This document shows positions 18,126 through 28,464 of a stretch of 64,000 nucleotides of DNA, piece after piece (position 1 is the first letter of the stretch; every line of letters begins with the position of its first letter). The stretch is taken from contig NZ_CP011509.1 in NCBI RefSeq assembly GCF_001027285.1, positions 1,930,501-1,994,500 on the forward strand. Direction: 5' to 3'. The DNA is from Archangium gephyra. GTDB lineage: Bacteria > Myxococcota > Myxococcia > Myxococcales > Myxococcaceae. The notes beneath the pieces were generated by a model that did not search any database, was not told the origin of the DNA, and saw only the letters and a program-made list of their open reading frames with translations. A program made the translations under genes and the position numbers.

Positions 18126-18638
18126 TCAGAGCACCTTCACCTTGATGCTCTTGAGCTCCTGGTCGCCGCGCATGATGGTGACGGTCCAGTCGCCGGCCTT
18201 GTTCAGGCGCACGCCGGTCCACTGGCGGGAGCGCCAGCCCTCGCCCTTGATCTTCACGTCCTTGGTCTCGCGGACCACGTTGCCCTGCTTCACCTGGACC
18301 ATGAGGTCCTCGATGCTGTCGCCCTGGGGCACCAGGTAGGACTGCCACAGCATGACGTTGGAGCCGGCCTTGACGCCATCGGCGCTGGCCTCGACGGTGC
18401 ACTCGAACTTGTTGGGGCCGTCCTTGGCCACCTCGGTGCACAGCTTGGCGTCCACGAGCACGGGGCCCTGGCCCTGGCCCTTGTAGAAGTACTCCCAGGT
18501 GGTCTTCACCGCGTCGGCGGACGGGACCTTCACGGGCTCATGGGCCGGGGCGGCGCTCGGCTCCGCCTCCTGGGCCATCGCCACGCCGCCAAACGCCACC
18601 ACCGCGCACATCGCCAGCTTCTTCAGATTGCCTGCCAT
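18126..18638 (-). CDS. Secreted protein of unknown function
   Basis: A 170-residue precursor with a clear signal peptide (KKLAMCAVVAFGGVAMAQ, cleavage after AMA at about residue 22). The mature protein has a Pro/Ala-rich start, then a beta-rich domain with patterns such as GPVLVDAKLC, NKFECTVEAS, RSRQWTGVRLNKAGDWTVTI and LKSIKVKVL. These look like an immunoglobulin- or C2-like sandwich. Two cysteines (KLCTEV, FECTV) may form a disulfide. I know no function for it. GAGGGGGA precedes ATG 18638. It lies 66 bases downstream of the transporter gene in the same direction and may share its transcript. Confidence 0.7.
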   Translation of the reverse strand: MAGNLKKLAMCAVVAFGGVAMAQEAEPSAAPAHEPVKVPSADAVKTTWEYFYKGQGQGPVLVDAKLCTEVAKDGPNKFECTVEASADGVKAGSNVMLWQSYLVPQGDSIEDLMVQVKQGNVVRETKDVKIKGEGWRSRQWTGVRLNKAGDWTVTIMRGDQELKSIKVKVL

Positions 18639-18704
18639 GGTGTTTCCCCCTCGCTTCGGGCTGAGCGGGCCAGCCATTCCAGCCGCCCCGCTGGAGGCGG
18701 GTGT

Positions 18705-20093
18705 CTACCACAGGAAGAAGGCGAGGGTGACGAGCGGCAGGTACACGAAGAAGGCCACCAGCAGGAAGCCGAGGATGTCCTTGAAGTCGAGCCGCGCCAC
18801 GGCCAGCAGGGGCAGGGCCCAGAAGGGCTGGATGAGATCCGTGGCCATGTCTCCCCAGGCGTACGCGAGCACCACCTTCTCCGGCGCCACCCCGAGCGTC
18901 CGGGCCGCCTCCAGCAGGTAGGGCGCCTCGATGGCCCACTTGGAGCCGCCCGAGGGCACGAAGTAGTTCACCACGCCGCTGTACAGGTAGACGATGGCGG
19001 GGAACGTCTGGGTGGTGGAGAGCGAGACGAAGAGGTGGCCGATGCGCTCGGTGAGGCCGGTGGCCTTGAAGATGCCGTAGATGCCCGCGTAGAGCGGGAA
19101 CTGGAGCACGATGCCGTGCAGCACGCTGGCGGCCTCCTCGCTGGCCTTGAGCAGCCGCGCGGGCGTGCCGTGCAGCAGCACCGCCAGCGTGAGGAAGAGG
19201 AAGTTCACCACGTTGAGGTTGATGGCCTTCCAGCCGCCGTGGAGCCACAGGTGGCGTCCGAACCAGAGCAGGCCCAGCGCGCCGAAGACGACGTTGAGCA
19301 GCGGCGAGAAGTCCATCCACACCGCGAGGCTCTTCTCGCGCGGGCGCACGGGCGGCTCGAAGTCCTTCAGCTGCTCCAGGATGGCCGGGTCCACCCGCAC
19401 CGCCGCCCCGGGCCGCGGGTGCAGCGCCCAGGCCAGCAGCGTCAGTCCGCCCACCACCGCCACGGTGAGCCCCAGGTTGAAGGGGGAGAAGAGCGTGCGG
19501 TCGATGGGGATGAGGCCCAGCTGCTTCTCCAGGAAGTGGCCGGGGGTGGCCACCAGCAGCGGGGCCGAGGCGGACAGGCCCGCGTGCCAGGTGGCGCCCA
19601 GGCCGAAGTACGCGCAGGCCACCAGCAGGCGGTAGTCCACCTCCGGCTGCCGCCGCACCACGAAGCGCACCAGCATGGCGCTCGCCACCAGGGACAGGCC
19701 CCAGTTGATGTAGGCCAGCCCCATGGACACCGAGGCCATGAGCACCACCGCGCCCCGGGGGCTGCGCGCCAGCCCCGCCAGGTGCTCCAGCACCGCCCTC
19801 ACCGGCCGCGTGAGCGCCAGCAGGTACCCGGTGAACATCACCAGCGCCATCTGCATGGAGAAGGTGAGCAGCTCCCAGAAGCCACCCCCCCACGCGTCCA
19901 CCACCTTCCCCGGCGGCGAGTCCGCCCAGCCCATCGCCAGCCCCATGGTGAGCAGCGACAGCAGCACCGCGATGGCGAACGAGCTGGGCACGAAGCGCGC
20001 GGAGAAACGCCCCAGGGCCTCCGCGATGCGAACGAGTGTTTCCACGGGGCTCATCTGAACACGGAGCAGCACGCCTTCCGAGAAATCCGGCAC
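18705..20093 (-). CDS. Short-chain fatty acid transporter (AtoE family)
   Basis: A 462-residue integral membrane protein with about a dozen hydrophobic segments and the AtoE-type opening RFSARFVPSSFAIAVLLSLLT. GLAYINWGLSLVASA, FGLGATWHAGLSASAPLL, YSGVVNYFVPSGGSKWAIEAP and AWGDMATDLIQPFWALPLL are conserved blocks of the SCFA transporter family (TIGR00366), which takes up butyrate and similar acids. I chose GTG 20093 because GGGAGGAG lies just upstream; ATG 20054 is the alternative and lacks such a site. No beta-oxidation genes are adjacent, so the in vivo substrate is open. Confidence 0.87.
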   Translation of the reverse strand: MPDFSEGVLLRVQMSPVETLVRIAEALGRFSARFVPSSFAIAVLLSLLTMGLAMGWADSPPGKVVDAWGGGFWELLTFSMQMALVMFTGYLLALTRPVRAVLEHLAGLARSPRGAVVLMASVSMGLAYINWGLSLVASAMLVRFVVRRQPEVDYRLLVACAYFGLGATWHAGLSASAPLLVATPGHFLEKQLGLIPIDRTLFSPFNLGLTVAVVGGLTLLAWALHPRPGAAVRVDPAILEQLKDFEPPVRPREKSLAVWMDFSPLLNVVFGALGLLWFGRHLWLHGGWKAINLNVVNFLFLTLAVLLHGTPARLLKASEEAASVLHGIVLQFPLYAGIYGIFKATGLTERIGHLFVSLSTTQTFPAIVYLYSGVVNYFVPSGGSKWAIEAPYLLEAARTLGVAPEKVVLAYAWGDMATDLIQPFWALPLLAVARLDFKDILGFLLVAFFVYLPLVTLAFFLW

Positions 20094-20258
20094 GGACTCC
20101 TCCCGCCTCCGCGGCCTTCCGCGTGACCACTGGCGCACACTTGGGGCGCTCCAAGTGTTGGGCGTCCAGCGGAATGGAACCGTGGGACAGCCTCACATGT
20201 CAGGGAATGCGCAGCCCCCCACTTGTCGGTCGCGAGTGCAATGGCCATCTGGCCCTTC

Positions 20259-20573
20259 ATGGCCTACCGCGTCCATATCCCAGTGGAGCTGTGGAGCACC
20301 TTGAAAGCGCTTCCACCCGCACTCGTCGAGAGGGTTCACCGCCGCATCGACGACATCGCCCAGCTGGCCGAGGTGGCTCCTCCCCTCAACCCGCTCTGGT
20401 TCAAGCTCGGCGCCACCGACCGGCCCCTGCTGCGCTGCATCGTGGATGGCTACGCCCTCCTCTACGAGGTCGACGAGTCCTGCCGCACCGTCTCCGTGCT
20501 CGACGTCGAGCTGGAGGACAACGAGCTGGCTCCCCACTCCTCGGATCTCCTGGCCGCCAACGGCCGTCACTGA
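20259..20573 (+). CDS. Small RelE/ParE-fold-like protein
   Basis: A 104-residue protein. An N-terminal helix pair (VELWSTLKALPPALVERVHRRIDDIAQLA) is followed by a strand region LLRCIVDGYALLYEVDESCRTVSVLDVE. The GYALLYEVD..RTVSVLDV part is the beta-sheet pattern of RelE/ParE toxins, in which an antiparallel sheet carries the active residues. The basic catalytic residues of RelE are not obvious and no antitoxin gene is adjacent, so I infer only the fold. ATG 20259 fits the usual start of this fold; ATG 20241 is also in frame. Confidence 0.6.
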   Translation: MAYRVHIPVELWSTLKALPPALVERVHRRIDDIAQLAEVAPPLNPLWFKLGATDRPLLRCIVDGYALLYEVDESCRTVSVLDVELEDNELAPHSSDLLAANGRH

Positions 20574-20598
20574 CGCGGCTTCCCCCCGTCGCCCGTTG

Positions 20599-20624
20599 CA
20601 CCCTCGCCCCCACGGGAGAGGGGA
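20599..20624. repeat. REP-like palindromic repeat, copy 3 (degenerate)
   Basis: CACCCTCGCCCCCAC followed by GGGAGAGGGGA. It matches the family consensus in both arms but with an altered loop. It lies 26 bases downstream of the RelE-like stop. Confidence 0.45.
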
Positions 20625-20813
20625 TGTGGCTTCACCCGGTGCGCAGGACGCCGTACGCCGTCATCGACCCCCCTCGGCGATGATGCCCCGCACCCAGGTT
20701 CCCCCGACCTCCGCCGCGCCCGCCGCGCCTCCCTCCCGGACGTAGCCACCGCTTCGCGCTCGTTTCGTGCTCTTCACGCCGAGGCGCGAGGACCCTCCGG
20801 AGCCGGGCTCGCG

Positions 20814-20840
20814 CAACTGGTCCGATTGTCGGACCAGTTG
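20814..20840. promoter_or_regulatory. 27-bp perfect palindrome, probable operator
   Basis: CAACTGGTCCGA and TCGGACCAGTTG are perfect 12-bp arms around a TTG spacer. No T-run follows on either strand, so a terminator is unlikely; a dimeric regulator site is more plausible. It lies 316 bases upstream of the kinase start. Confidence 0.5.
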
Positions 20841-21155
20841 GTGACGCGCGCGTCCGGAGCGGGCTCCGCGCAGCCTCAGTGGATCATTCAGAGGTGGACT
20901 GGAAACGGGCGGAGCAGCGGTAGAAGTTTCAGCCCGTTCGTGGTGCTTTTTACAGGCCCGAGAACGGTTGCCTGTCCCTGGGAATGAGGGGATGCGCTCC
21001 GATAGTGGCCTACAGGCAGGGCACATCAACCACTTCGCGACGTCGCAGGTGCGCGAACCCTGGTGGGGGGCGACGGCACGAAGCTGGCAAGGCTCTGGGG
21101 TGCCGTGGAACCCGACTCCCGCCCGAACTGCGCCTGCCACACTGCCCATACGGAG

Positions 21156-22949
<1,794 letters not shown>

Positions 22950-23000
22950 GGATGCGTGGACATGCGGCCCCCGCGCCCCCCCGTTAGTATGGGCGGGCCC

Positions 23001-24311
23001 ATGGCCTCCGACCCCTCCGAATCCGACGACAAGCTTCCCCTGCAGGGGCGGTTCAACCGCTTCCGCAAGCTGGCCGGACTCTCCGCGCAGCTCAGCGCGG
23101 ACGTCCTCAAGAACGGGGCGAAGCGGCTCGCGGGCCAGGAGCCGGAGTTCCTGTCGAAGGCGGCCGCCGAGAAGCTCGTCTCCACCCTGGGAGAGCTCAA
23201 GGGCGCGGCCATGAAGCTGGGCCAGGCGGTGTCCATGGACACGGAGCTGCTCAGCCCCGAGGTGCGCCAGGTCATCGCCCGCCTGCAGAACGAGGCCCCC
23301 CACATGCCGTACGAGGTGGTGGCCCGTGTCCTCCGCGAGGAGCTCGGGGACTCCCCGGAGGCGCTCTTCCGCGAGTTCGAGCCGAAGCCGCTCGCCGCCG
23401 CCTCGCTGGGCCAGGTACACCGCGCCGTGCTGCACGATGGCCGCGAGGTGGCGGTGAAGGTGCAGTACCCCGGCATCGCCGAGACGCTCACCGGCGACAT
23501 GGACAACCTGGGCCTGGTGGTGAAGACCGTCTCGAAGGCCTCGCGCCTCACCGACGGCACCGCCTACTTCCAGGAGCTGCGCGAGGAGATGTTGCTGGAG
23601 ACGGACTACCTGCGCGAGGCCGCGCTGTGCACCGGCTTCGCCCGTGGCGCGGCGCGCCTGCCGGACGTGAAGGTGCCCGCGGTCATCCCCGAGCGCACCG
23701 CCCGGCGCGTGCTCACCCTGGAGCTGCTCCAGGGCCGCACCCTCAAGGACTGGGTGGTCTCCGGGCCCTCGGCCGAGGAGCGCTTCCGCGTGGCGCGCCA
23801 GCTCATCCTCGCCATCTACGGGCCCTTCTTCCTTCAAGGGGAGATGCAGGCGGATCCACACCCGGGCAACTTCATGGTGCTCGAGGACGGGCGGCTGGGG
23901 GTGCTCGACTTCGGCTCCATCAAGCGCTTCACCCCCCGCTTCGTGGACGCCAACCGGCGCATGTTCCTGCACGCCGTGCGGCTCGAGTCCATGGACGTGA
24001 TGGGGCTGAGCCGCGAGGTGGGCTTCACCTCGGAGCTGCCGGACGCGGAGGCGGCGCCGCTCATCCAGGAGATCCTGCACATCGCCGGGCGGCCCATGCG
24101 CACCACGCCGTACGACTACGCCACGTGCCAGATTCCCCGCGACATGAAGCTGCACTTCGCGCGCAACGCCGCCCGCTTCCTGAAGATCCGTCCGCCCGCC
24201 GAGGCGGTGATGTTCTTCCGCTCCACCGGAGGACTGGCGCAGAACCTGAAGCTGATTGGGGCCCAGGGCGACTTCCGCGGCGTCTTCCTGGAGGTCGCCT
24301 CTCTTCTGTGA
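23001..24311 (+). CDS. AarF/UbiB (ABC1/ADCK) family kinase-like protein
   Basis: A 436-residue atypical kinase. The family marks are present: KLGQ at 72-75 (KxGQ motif), the Ala-rich loop AAASLGQVHRA in place of a Gly-rich loop, VAVKVQYPG with the nucleotide-binding Lys, the ExD-type segment LLLETDYLREA, the catalytic DPHPGNF and LDFGS. Members support ubiquinone synthesis or act on lipids, and most show ATPase rather than protein kinase activity. Start ATG 23001 is used; ATG 22989 is nearly equivalent. It follows the frameshifted kinase by 13 bases and is likely co-transcribed with it. Confidence 0.9.
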   Translation: MASDPSESDDKLPLQGRFNRFRKLAGLSAQLSADVLKNGAKRLAGQEPEFLSKAAAEKLVSTLGELKGAAMKLGQAVSMDTELLSPEVRQVIARLQNEAPHMPYEVVARVLREELGDSPEALFREFEPKPLAAASLGQVHRAVLHDGREVAVKVQYPGIAETLTGDMDNLGLVVKTVSKASRLTDGTAYFQELREEMLLETDYLREAALCTGFARGAARLPDVKVPAVIPERTARRVLTLELLQGRTLKDWVVSGPSAEERFRVARQLILAIYGPFFLQGEMQADPHPGNFMVLEDGRLGVLDFGSIKRFTPRFVDANRRMFLHAVRLESMDVMGLSREVGFTSELPDAEAAPLIQEILHIAGRPMRTTPYDYATCQIPRDMKLHFARNAARFLKIRPPAEAVMFFRSTGGLAQNLKLIGAQGDFRGVFLEVASLL

Positions 24312-24330
24312 GCGAGCCCGGGCCGCGCGC

Positions 24331-24738
24331 CTAGCGGGCTCCCGCCGCCGGCAGCCGGCTCTTCTTGTAGATGCTGATCAGCTTGCGGGCCAGCGCCTCG
24401 CCCTGGATGCTCTTGGAGATGTAGCCGTCGGCTCCCGAGGCCAGCGCCAGCGAGCGCAGCTTGGACTCGTCCGACGCCGAGTACAGGATGAAGCGCGTGG
24501 TGGCCGGCGCCTGGTTGCGCGCCAACGCCAGCACCTTGTCCCCGCTGAGCGCCGGAATGTTCACGTCCAACAGCACCAGGTCCGGCATCGCGTGGCGCAC
24601 CAGGTTGGACACCCCCAGCGAGGAACGGTGGGTCCGCACCTCGAAGCCGTAGGCATGCAACGACCGCTCCAGCAACATCAGCTGATCCACATCATCGTCC
24701 ACCACGAGGACACGAATCTTGTTCTCGCTCTCGGACAT
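24331..24738 (-). CDS. Single-domain response regulator
   Basis: A 135-residue receiver with no output domain. The acidic pocket is VVDDD (12-16) and the phospho-acceptor is Asp58 in LVLLDVN. The switch residue is Ser in LYSASDE, and the conserved Lys is in YISKSIQG. AGGGGAGCCC precedes ATG 24738. It lies 189 bases downstream of the PAS sensor kinase on the same strand, which is its likely partner, so it would act as a phospho-relay or protein-contact switch. It is strikingly similar to the receiver at 28465 (shared LGVSNLVR, PDLVLLDVN, FILYSASDE, ASGADGY). Confidence 0.92.
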   Translation of the reverse strand: MSESENKIRVLVVDDDVDQLMLLERSLHAYGFEVRTHRSSLGVSNLVRHAMPDLVLLDVNIPALSGDKVLALARNQAPATTRFILYSASDESKLRSLALASGADGYISKSIQGEALARKLISIYKKSRLPAAGAR

Positions 24739-24927
24739 GGGCTCCCCTTGGAGGCTTGGCAAGATGATCTCCAGGATACCGCCTCGGGCTGCCACTGGGA
24801 GGCCCACCCCCCCTCCCAGAAGATGCCAAACCCACAATTCCGGCCTCCTCAGCCCGGGGAGATGTGCAAAGCCGGTAAGAGCGTGGGGAGACAACCCCGG
24901 TGAGAAGGGCAAAGCCTGGAAGACGAC

Positions 24928-26892
24928 TCAGCCGCGCCGGGGGGCGAGCCGGGGCAGTCGGACGGTGAACACCGTGCCCTCCTCGCGCGTCGAGCGCGCC
25001 TCGACGCCGCCCCCGTGCGCGGCGGCGATCTGCTGGACGATGTAGAGCCCCAGCCCCAGGCCGGACGTGGAGCCGCTGCCGCGCGTCTGTCCCCGGCGGA
25101 AGGGCTCGAACAGGCCGGGCAGCACCTCCGCGGCGATGGGCTCGCCCTGGTTGTGCACCTCGAGCCGCACCTGCTCGCCCTCCCCCCGCAGGGCCAGCGT
25201 GATGGGCGTGCCCTCGGGGCTGTAGTCCACGGCGTTGCGCAGCAGGTTGCCGAGCAGCTGCGCCAGCCGGTCCTGGTCCCACTCGCCCTGCAGATCGCCC
25301 CGGGCCTCCAGCCGCAGCTCGCGCGCCGGGTGGGCCACCTCCAGCTCGCTCACCACCCGCCGCCCCAGCGAGCCCAGGTCGCACGGGGCCGGGGAGATGG
25401 GGATGCCTCCGCCCAGCCGCCCGCGCGTCAGATCCAACAGGTCGCCGATCATCCGCGCCATCTGCTCGGCGTTGAGGGAGATGCGCTGGGCCAGCCGCAG
25501 GGCCCGCTCCGGCAGCGCCTCCTGGCGCAGCAGCAGCGTGGCCGACAGGGTGATGATGCTCAGGGGGTTGCGCAGATCATGGCTGACGATGCCGAGGAAG
25601 CGCTCGCGGAACTCGGCCGTCTGGCGCAGCCGCTCCTCGAAGCGCTTGAGCTCGGTGATGTCCACCACCGCCGCGGCCACCATGATGGGACGGCCCTCGC
25701 CATCCTTCACGGGCGCGTAGCTCACCAGGTAGTGGCCAGGCGCCCCTCCCCGGCGGGGGCTGGGAATGGAGAGCTCCAGGTTGAGCTCCGGCTCGCCCGT
25801 CTCCAGGACGCGCCGGCAGGTGGGGGCGATGTGGGGGGCGATGTGCGGGATGACCTCCCAGGCGGTGCGCCCGAGCGTCTGTTCCACGGAGACGCCGTTG
25901 ATGGCGGCCAGGGTGGGGTTGATGCGGACGTAGCGCAGCTCCTTGTCCAGGAAGGACAGGCCCACCGGGACCGTGGCCAGCAGCGTGTCCAACAACGCCA
26001 GGGCCTCTTCCCGCTCCTGTGCCAGGGCCCGGCGCAGCGCGACGTCCCGCGCGGAGTACACCGCCCCCGCCGCAGTGCCGTCGGGCCCTCGCAGGGGCCG
26101 GGCCGTGACGGAGACGGGCAGCCGTGTGCCATCCGGCCGGTGCAGCCACAGCGGCTCGTCGCGCACGTGCTCGCCCTGGAGCGCGCGGTAGAGCGGCACC
26201 CGCTCCAGGGCCAGCGGGTGGCCCGCCTCGTCGGACAGCCCGTACGTCTCCACCCACTCCCTCGGGCCTATCTCCTTCAAGGGCACGCCGTGCTGGCGCT
26301 CGGCCTCCGAATTGAAGAGGCGCAGCACGCCCTGGGCGTCCGCCACGATGATGGCATCGCCGCTCTGCGCGATGACGCCTTCCAGCAGCGCCCGCTGGCG
26401 CTCGGCCTCGGCCCGGGCGGTGCGCTCGCGCTCCAGCAGTGCCGTCCGCTCCTCCTCCCCCCGCTGGCGCTCCTCGTCCCGGCCGTGCTCGGAGTTGGCG
26501 ACGGCATCGCTCATGGCGAGGTCCAGGCCGCGGTGGAGGATCCGCTGCTCGGAGAGGACGACCACGCCGCCGGACTCCTCTATCAGTCCGAGGATGCAGT
26601 CGCGCACGAGGCTGTACTCGCGGACGATCTGCGTGACGTCGTAGCCGAGCGCATGCCGCTGGGCCCGGTGCTCCCGTGCCGTCTGGAGCAACTGGCCGCG
26701 AATCGCGGACGGGGACTCTCCGGTGGAGGGGGCGCTCAGCAGGCCATACAGCTCATCGAGCAGCTGCGGGAGGGTGTCGCGGATGACGGAGCGCGGCTGC
26801 CCCTCCACGGGGAAATGGGCCCGCACCTCGCGCTCGAATCGCTGGAGGATGTCCTCCCGCCGGGTGGCGAGGAGCTCGGCCAGTGCACCCAT
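24928..26892 (-). CDS. PAS sensor histidine kinase with RsbRD-like N-terminus
   Basis: A 654-residue soluble sensor. Residues 1-130 resemble the RsbR/RsbRD N-terminal domain (ATRREDILQRFEREVR, HALGYDVTQIVREYSLVRDCI). A coiled segment (140-170) leads to PAS1 (about 170-290) and PAS2 (about 300-415). HisKA follows with His438 in VSHDLRNPLS, and then HATPase_c with NLLRNAVDYS and the G-box GLGLGLYIVQQ. No transmembrane helix is seen, so the signal is probably cytoplasmic. The start at ATG 26892 is supported by the domain beginning there. It is followed on the same strand by the lone receiver at 24331 and is divergent from the small gene at 27108. Confidence 0.9.
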   Translation of the reverse strand: MGALAELLATRREDILQRFEREVRAHFPVEGQPRSVIRDTLPQLLDELYGLLSAPSTGESPSAIRGQLLQTAREHRAQRHALGYDVTQIVREYSLVRDCILGLIEESGGVVVLSEQRILHRGLDLAMSDAVANSEHGRDEERQRGEEERTALLERERTARAEAERQRALLEGVIAQSGDAIIVADAQGVLRLFNSEAERQHGVPLKEIGPREWVETYGLSDEAGHPLALERVPLYRALQGEHVRDEPLWLHRPDGTRLPVSVTARPLRGPDGTAAGAVYSARDVALRRALAQEREEALALLDTLLATVPVGLSFLDKELRYVRINPTLAAINGVSVEQTLGRTAWEVIPHIAPHIAPTCRRVLETGEPELNLELSIPSPRRGGAPGHYLVSYAPVKDGEGRPIMVAAAVVDITELKRFEERLRQTAEFRERFLGIVSHDLRNPLSIITLSATLLLRQEALPERALRLAQRISLNAEQMARMIGDLLDLTRGRLGGGIPISPAPCDLGSLGRRVVSELEVAHPARELRLEARGDLQGEWDQDRLAQLLGNLLRNAVDYSPEGTPITLALRGEGEQVRLEVHNQGEPIAAEVLPGLFEPFRRGQTRGSGSTSGLGLGLYIVQQIAAAHGGGVEARSTREEGTVFTVRLPRLAPRRG

Positions 26893-27107
26893 GGGAGTGC
26901 AGCTAGACACGGTGGCGGCCCGCGTGCCAGTGCGGCCCCGCTTTTCCCGAGGGACCCTGAGCACTATCACGTCCCGTGTGACACCGGACCTGTCCCAGAG
27001 GGCGAGCCCGAGGGGGGCGGGCAGGGACGCGAGGGGCCGGGACGGGCACGGCCCTGTTCATGGGTACAATTCACTTCCCCCTCCCCGCTGAGAAGAGTGA
27101 AGGACAA

Positions 27108-27404
27108 ATGTCTTTCACCATTCATATCGATCAGCCCCTGACTCCCCTGCTGGAGGAGTTGCCGCACCCGGTCCGGGCCTCGCTCCAGGCCCACCTCCAG
27201 CGCATCGCCGAAACCGCCGAGTTCCTGGCTCCGGAGGACCCCCGCTGGGAAGACCTGGTGCAGCCGGATGGAGACGGCCTGCGGACGTACGTGGCGGGTT
27301 GCTGCGTCCGACTGCATCTGCGCCGCCGCCGCCACGAGCTGGTGGTGGAGCAGATCGGCCGCGTGCGCATCCGCCTCCCCGATTCCCTGGCGCTCGCCTG
27401 GTAG
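27108..27404 (+). CDS. Small protein, possible RelE/ParE-like fold
   Basis: A 98-residue protein preceded by a good ribosome site (AAGGA, then ATG 27108). Helices (LTPLLEELPHPVRASLQAHLQ) are followed by a strand-rich basic part (YVAGCCVRLHLRRRRHELVV). The helix-helix-sheet layout is similar to the RelE-like protein at 20259, but there is no direct resemblance to a characterised toxin and no antitoxin partner. It is divergent from the sensor kinase and upstream of the LuxR-type regulator. Confidence 0.6.
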   Translation: MSFTIHIDQPLTPLLEELPHPVRASLQAHLQRIAETAEFLAPEDPRWEDLVQPDGDGLRTYVAGCCVRLHLRRRRHELVVEQIGRVRIRLPDSLALAW

Positions 27405-27435
27405 GCCTCCCTGCACACGAGCGGGTGGGCGTGTC

Positions 27436-27469
27436 CACTCCCGGGGCCCTGGTTCACTCCCGGGGCCCT
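27436..27469. repeat. Two-unit 19-bp tandem repeat upstream of the LuxR-type regulator
   Basis: CACTCCCGGGGCCCT occurs at 27436-27450 and 27455-27469, separated by GGTT, giving a 19-bp period. Each unit contains the dyad GGGCCC. The spacing of about two helical turns would suit paired protein binding sites ahead of the regulator at 27589. Confidence 0.5.
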
Positions 27470-27588
27470 ATTTGACGTCTGGAGAACGGAGCGGCCTGAC
27501 AGGGTCACTCCAAAGTTGCACAGCCGAACCTAGAATCCACCCCGAGCGGAGTGGGTTTAGTAAAGGGCTGGGACCTAAGGAGTTACCT

Positions 27589-28269
27589 ATGTCGGGACCA
27601 ATTCGGATTGGCATTCTGGAGGACCAGCAGATCTTCCGCGACAGCCTCGTGACGCTCTTCCAGGGGTCCGGGATGGAGGTGGTGGTCCAGGGACGGGAGA
27701 CCCAGGGCTTCCTGGCCCAGGTGCTGGAGGCGAAGCCGGACGTGGTCCTGGTGGACCTGCGGCTCGAGAGCCCGGACAGCCAGGAAGTAGGCGATGGGCT
27801 GAAGGTGGTGGAGGCGCTGCGGGAGCAGCAGTCGCAGATCCGCGCCCTGGTGCTGTCGTCCCACCGGGAGTTGCCGGTGATGGAGCGCTGCTTCCAGGCC
27901 GGAGCCGCCGGCTACCTGAGCAAGCTCACCGTGAACAGCGCCGAGCTGATCACCGCCGTGGAGCAGGTGGCCCGGGGCGAGTGGGTCGTTCCCGCGGACT
28001 TCATGAGCCCGGTGCAGGCCGCCGCGCGCTCCGAGCGTGCCGCCACCCCGTTGGATCGCCTCACCCTGCGCGAGCGCGAGGTGCTGGGCCTGGTGGCCTC
28101 CGGCGCGGACAACCTGCAGATCTCCGCCCGGCTGGGCATCACCGAGCGCACGGTGAAGGCCCATGTCTCCAACCTCTACCGCAAGCTCGGGGTCCAGAAC
28201 CGCGTGGAGATGGCCATGATGGCCTACCAGTCCGGCCTCTCCACGCCGGCGGACTCGCAGCACCCGTAG
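27589..28269 (+). CDS. LuxR/NarL-family response regulator
   Basis: A 226-residue two-domain regulator. The receiver (residues 5-125) has ILEDQQ, phospho-acceptor Asp56 in VVLVDLR, a switch Ser in LVLSSHRE, and Lys in YLSKLTV. The LuxR-type HTH (about 155-215) begins LTLREREVLGLVASG and has the recognition helix GITERTVKAHVSNLYRKLGV. Phosphorylation should allow dimerisation and DNA binding. No histidine kinase is adjacent on the same strand, so its partner is unknown. The ribosome site CTAAGGAG before ATG 27589 is strong. The gene ends in a good intrinsic terminator at 28401. Confidence 0.95.
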   Translation: MSGPIRIGILEDQQIFRDSLVTLFQGSGMEVVVQGRETQGFLAQVLEAKPDVVLVDLRLESPDSQEVGDGLKVVEALREQQSQIRALVLSSHRELPVMERCFQAGAAGYLSKLTVNSAELITAVEQVARGEWVVPADFMSPVQAAARSERAATPLDRLTLREREVLGLVASGADNLQISARLGITERTVKAHVSNLYRKLGVQNRVEMAMMAYQSGLSTPADSQHP

Positions 28270-28400
28270 CGCGCCGGGCCGCCCTGTACGGGAGTCGGGT
28301 GTACCGCGGCACACTTTGCGCGAGCGCCCCGCGGACGCATCCTCAAGAGTGGCACGGCACCTCCCTCTGTCCGTGCCCTTGTCTGTCCAATGTCCCCCCA

Positions 28401-28441
28401 GGCCGGGGCAGGGCTGTCCCACTCTGCCCCGGCCGGTTTTT
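28401..28441 (+). terminator. Intrinsic terminator of the LuxR-type regulator
   Basis: GGCCGGGGCAG (28401-28411) pairs perfectly with CTGCCCCGGCC (28424-28434) around a 12-base loop, followed by GGTTTTT. It lies 131 bases after the stop codon. Confidence 0.85.
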
Positions 28442-28464
28442 GCGGGCGGGGCACTGGGAGCGTC

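Larger units (their letters stand above)
20574..21155. other. Gene-poor region upstream of the Ser/Thr kinase
   Basis: 582 bases without a convincing gene. It contains a degenerate REP-like repeat (20599-20624), a 27-bp perfect palindrome (20814-20840) and an AT-richer stretch around 20930-20960. The kinase promoter should lie here. Short frames on both strands lack ribosome sites and have unstructured composition. Confidence 0.6.

Noticed and set aside
20814-20840. The 27-bp palindrome as an intrinsic terminator
   Set aside because: The loop would be only three bases and no U-run follows on either strand.
27472-27500. TTGACG upstream of the LuxR-type regulator as a -35 element
   Set aside because: No acceptable -10 element occurs 15-19 bases downstream. 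TAGAAT at 27531 is too far away.
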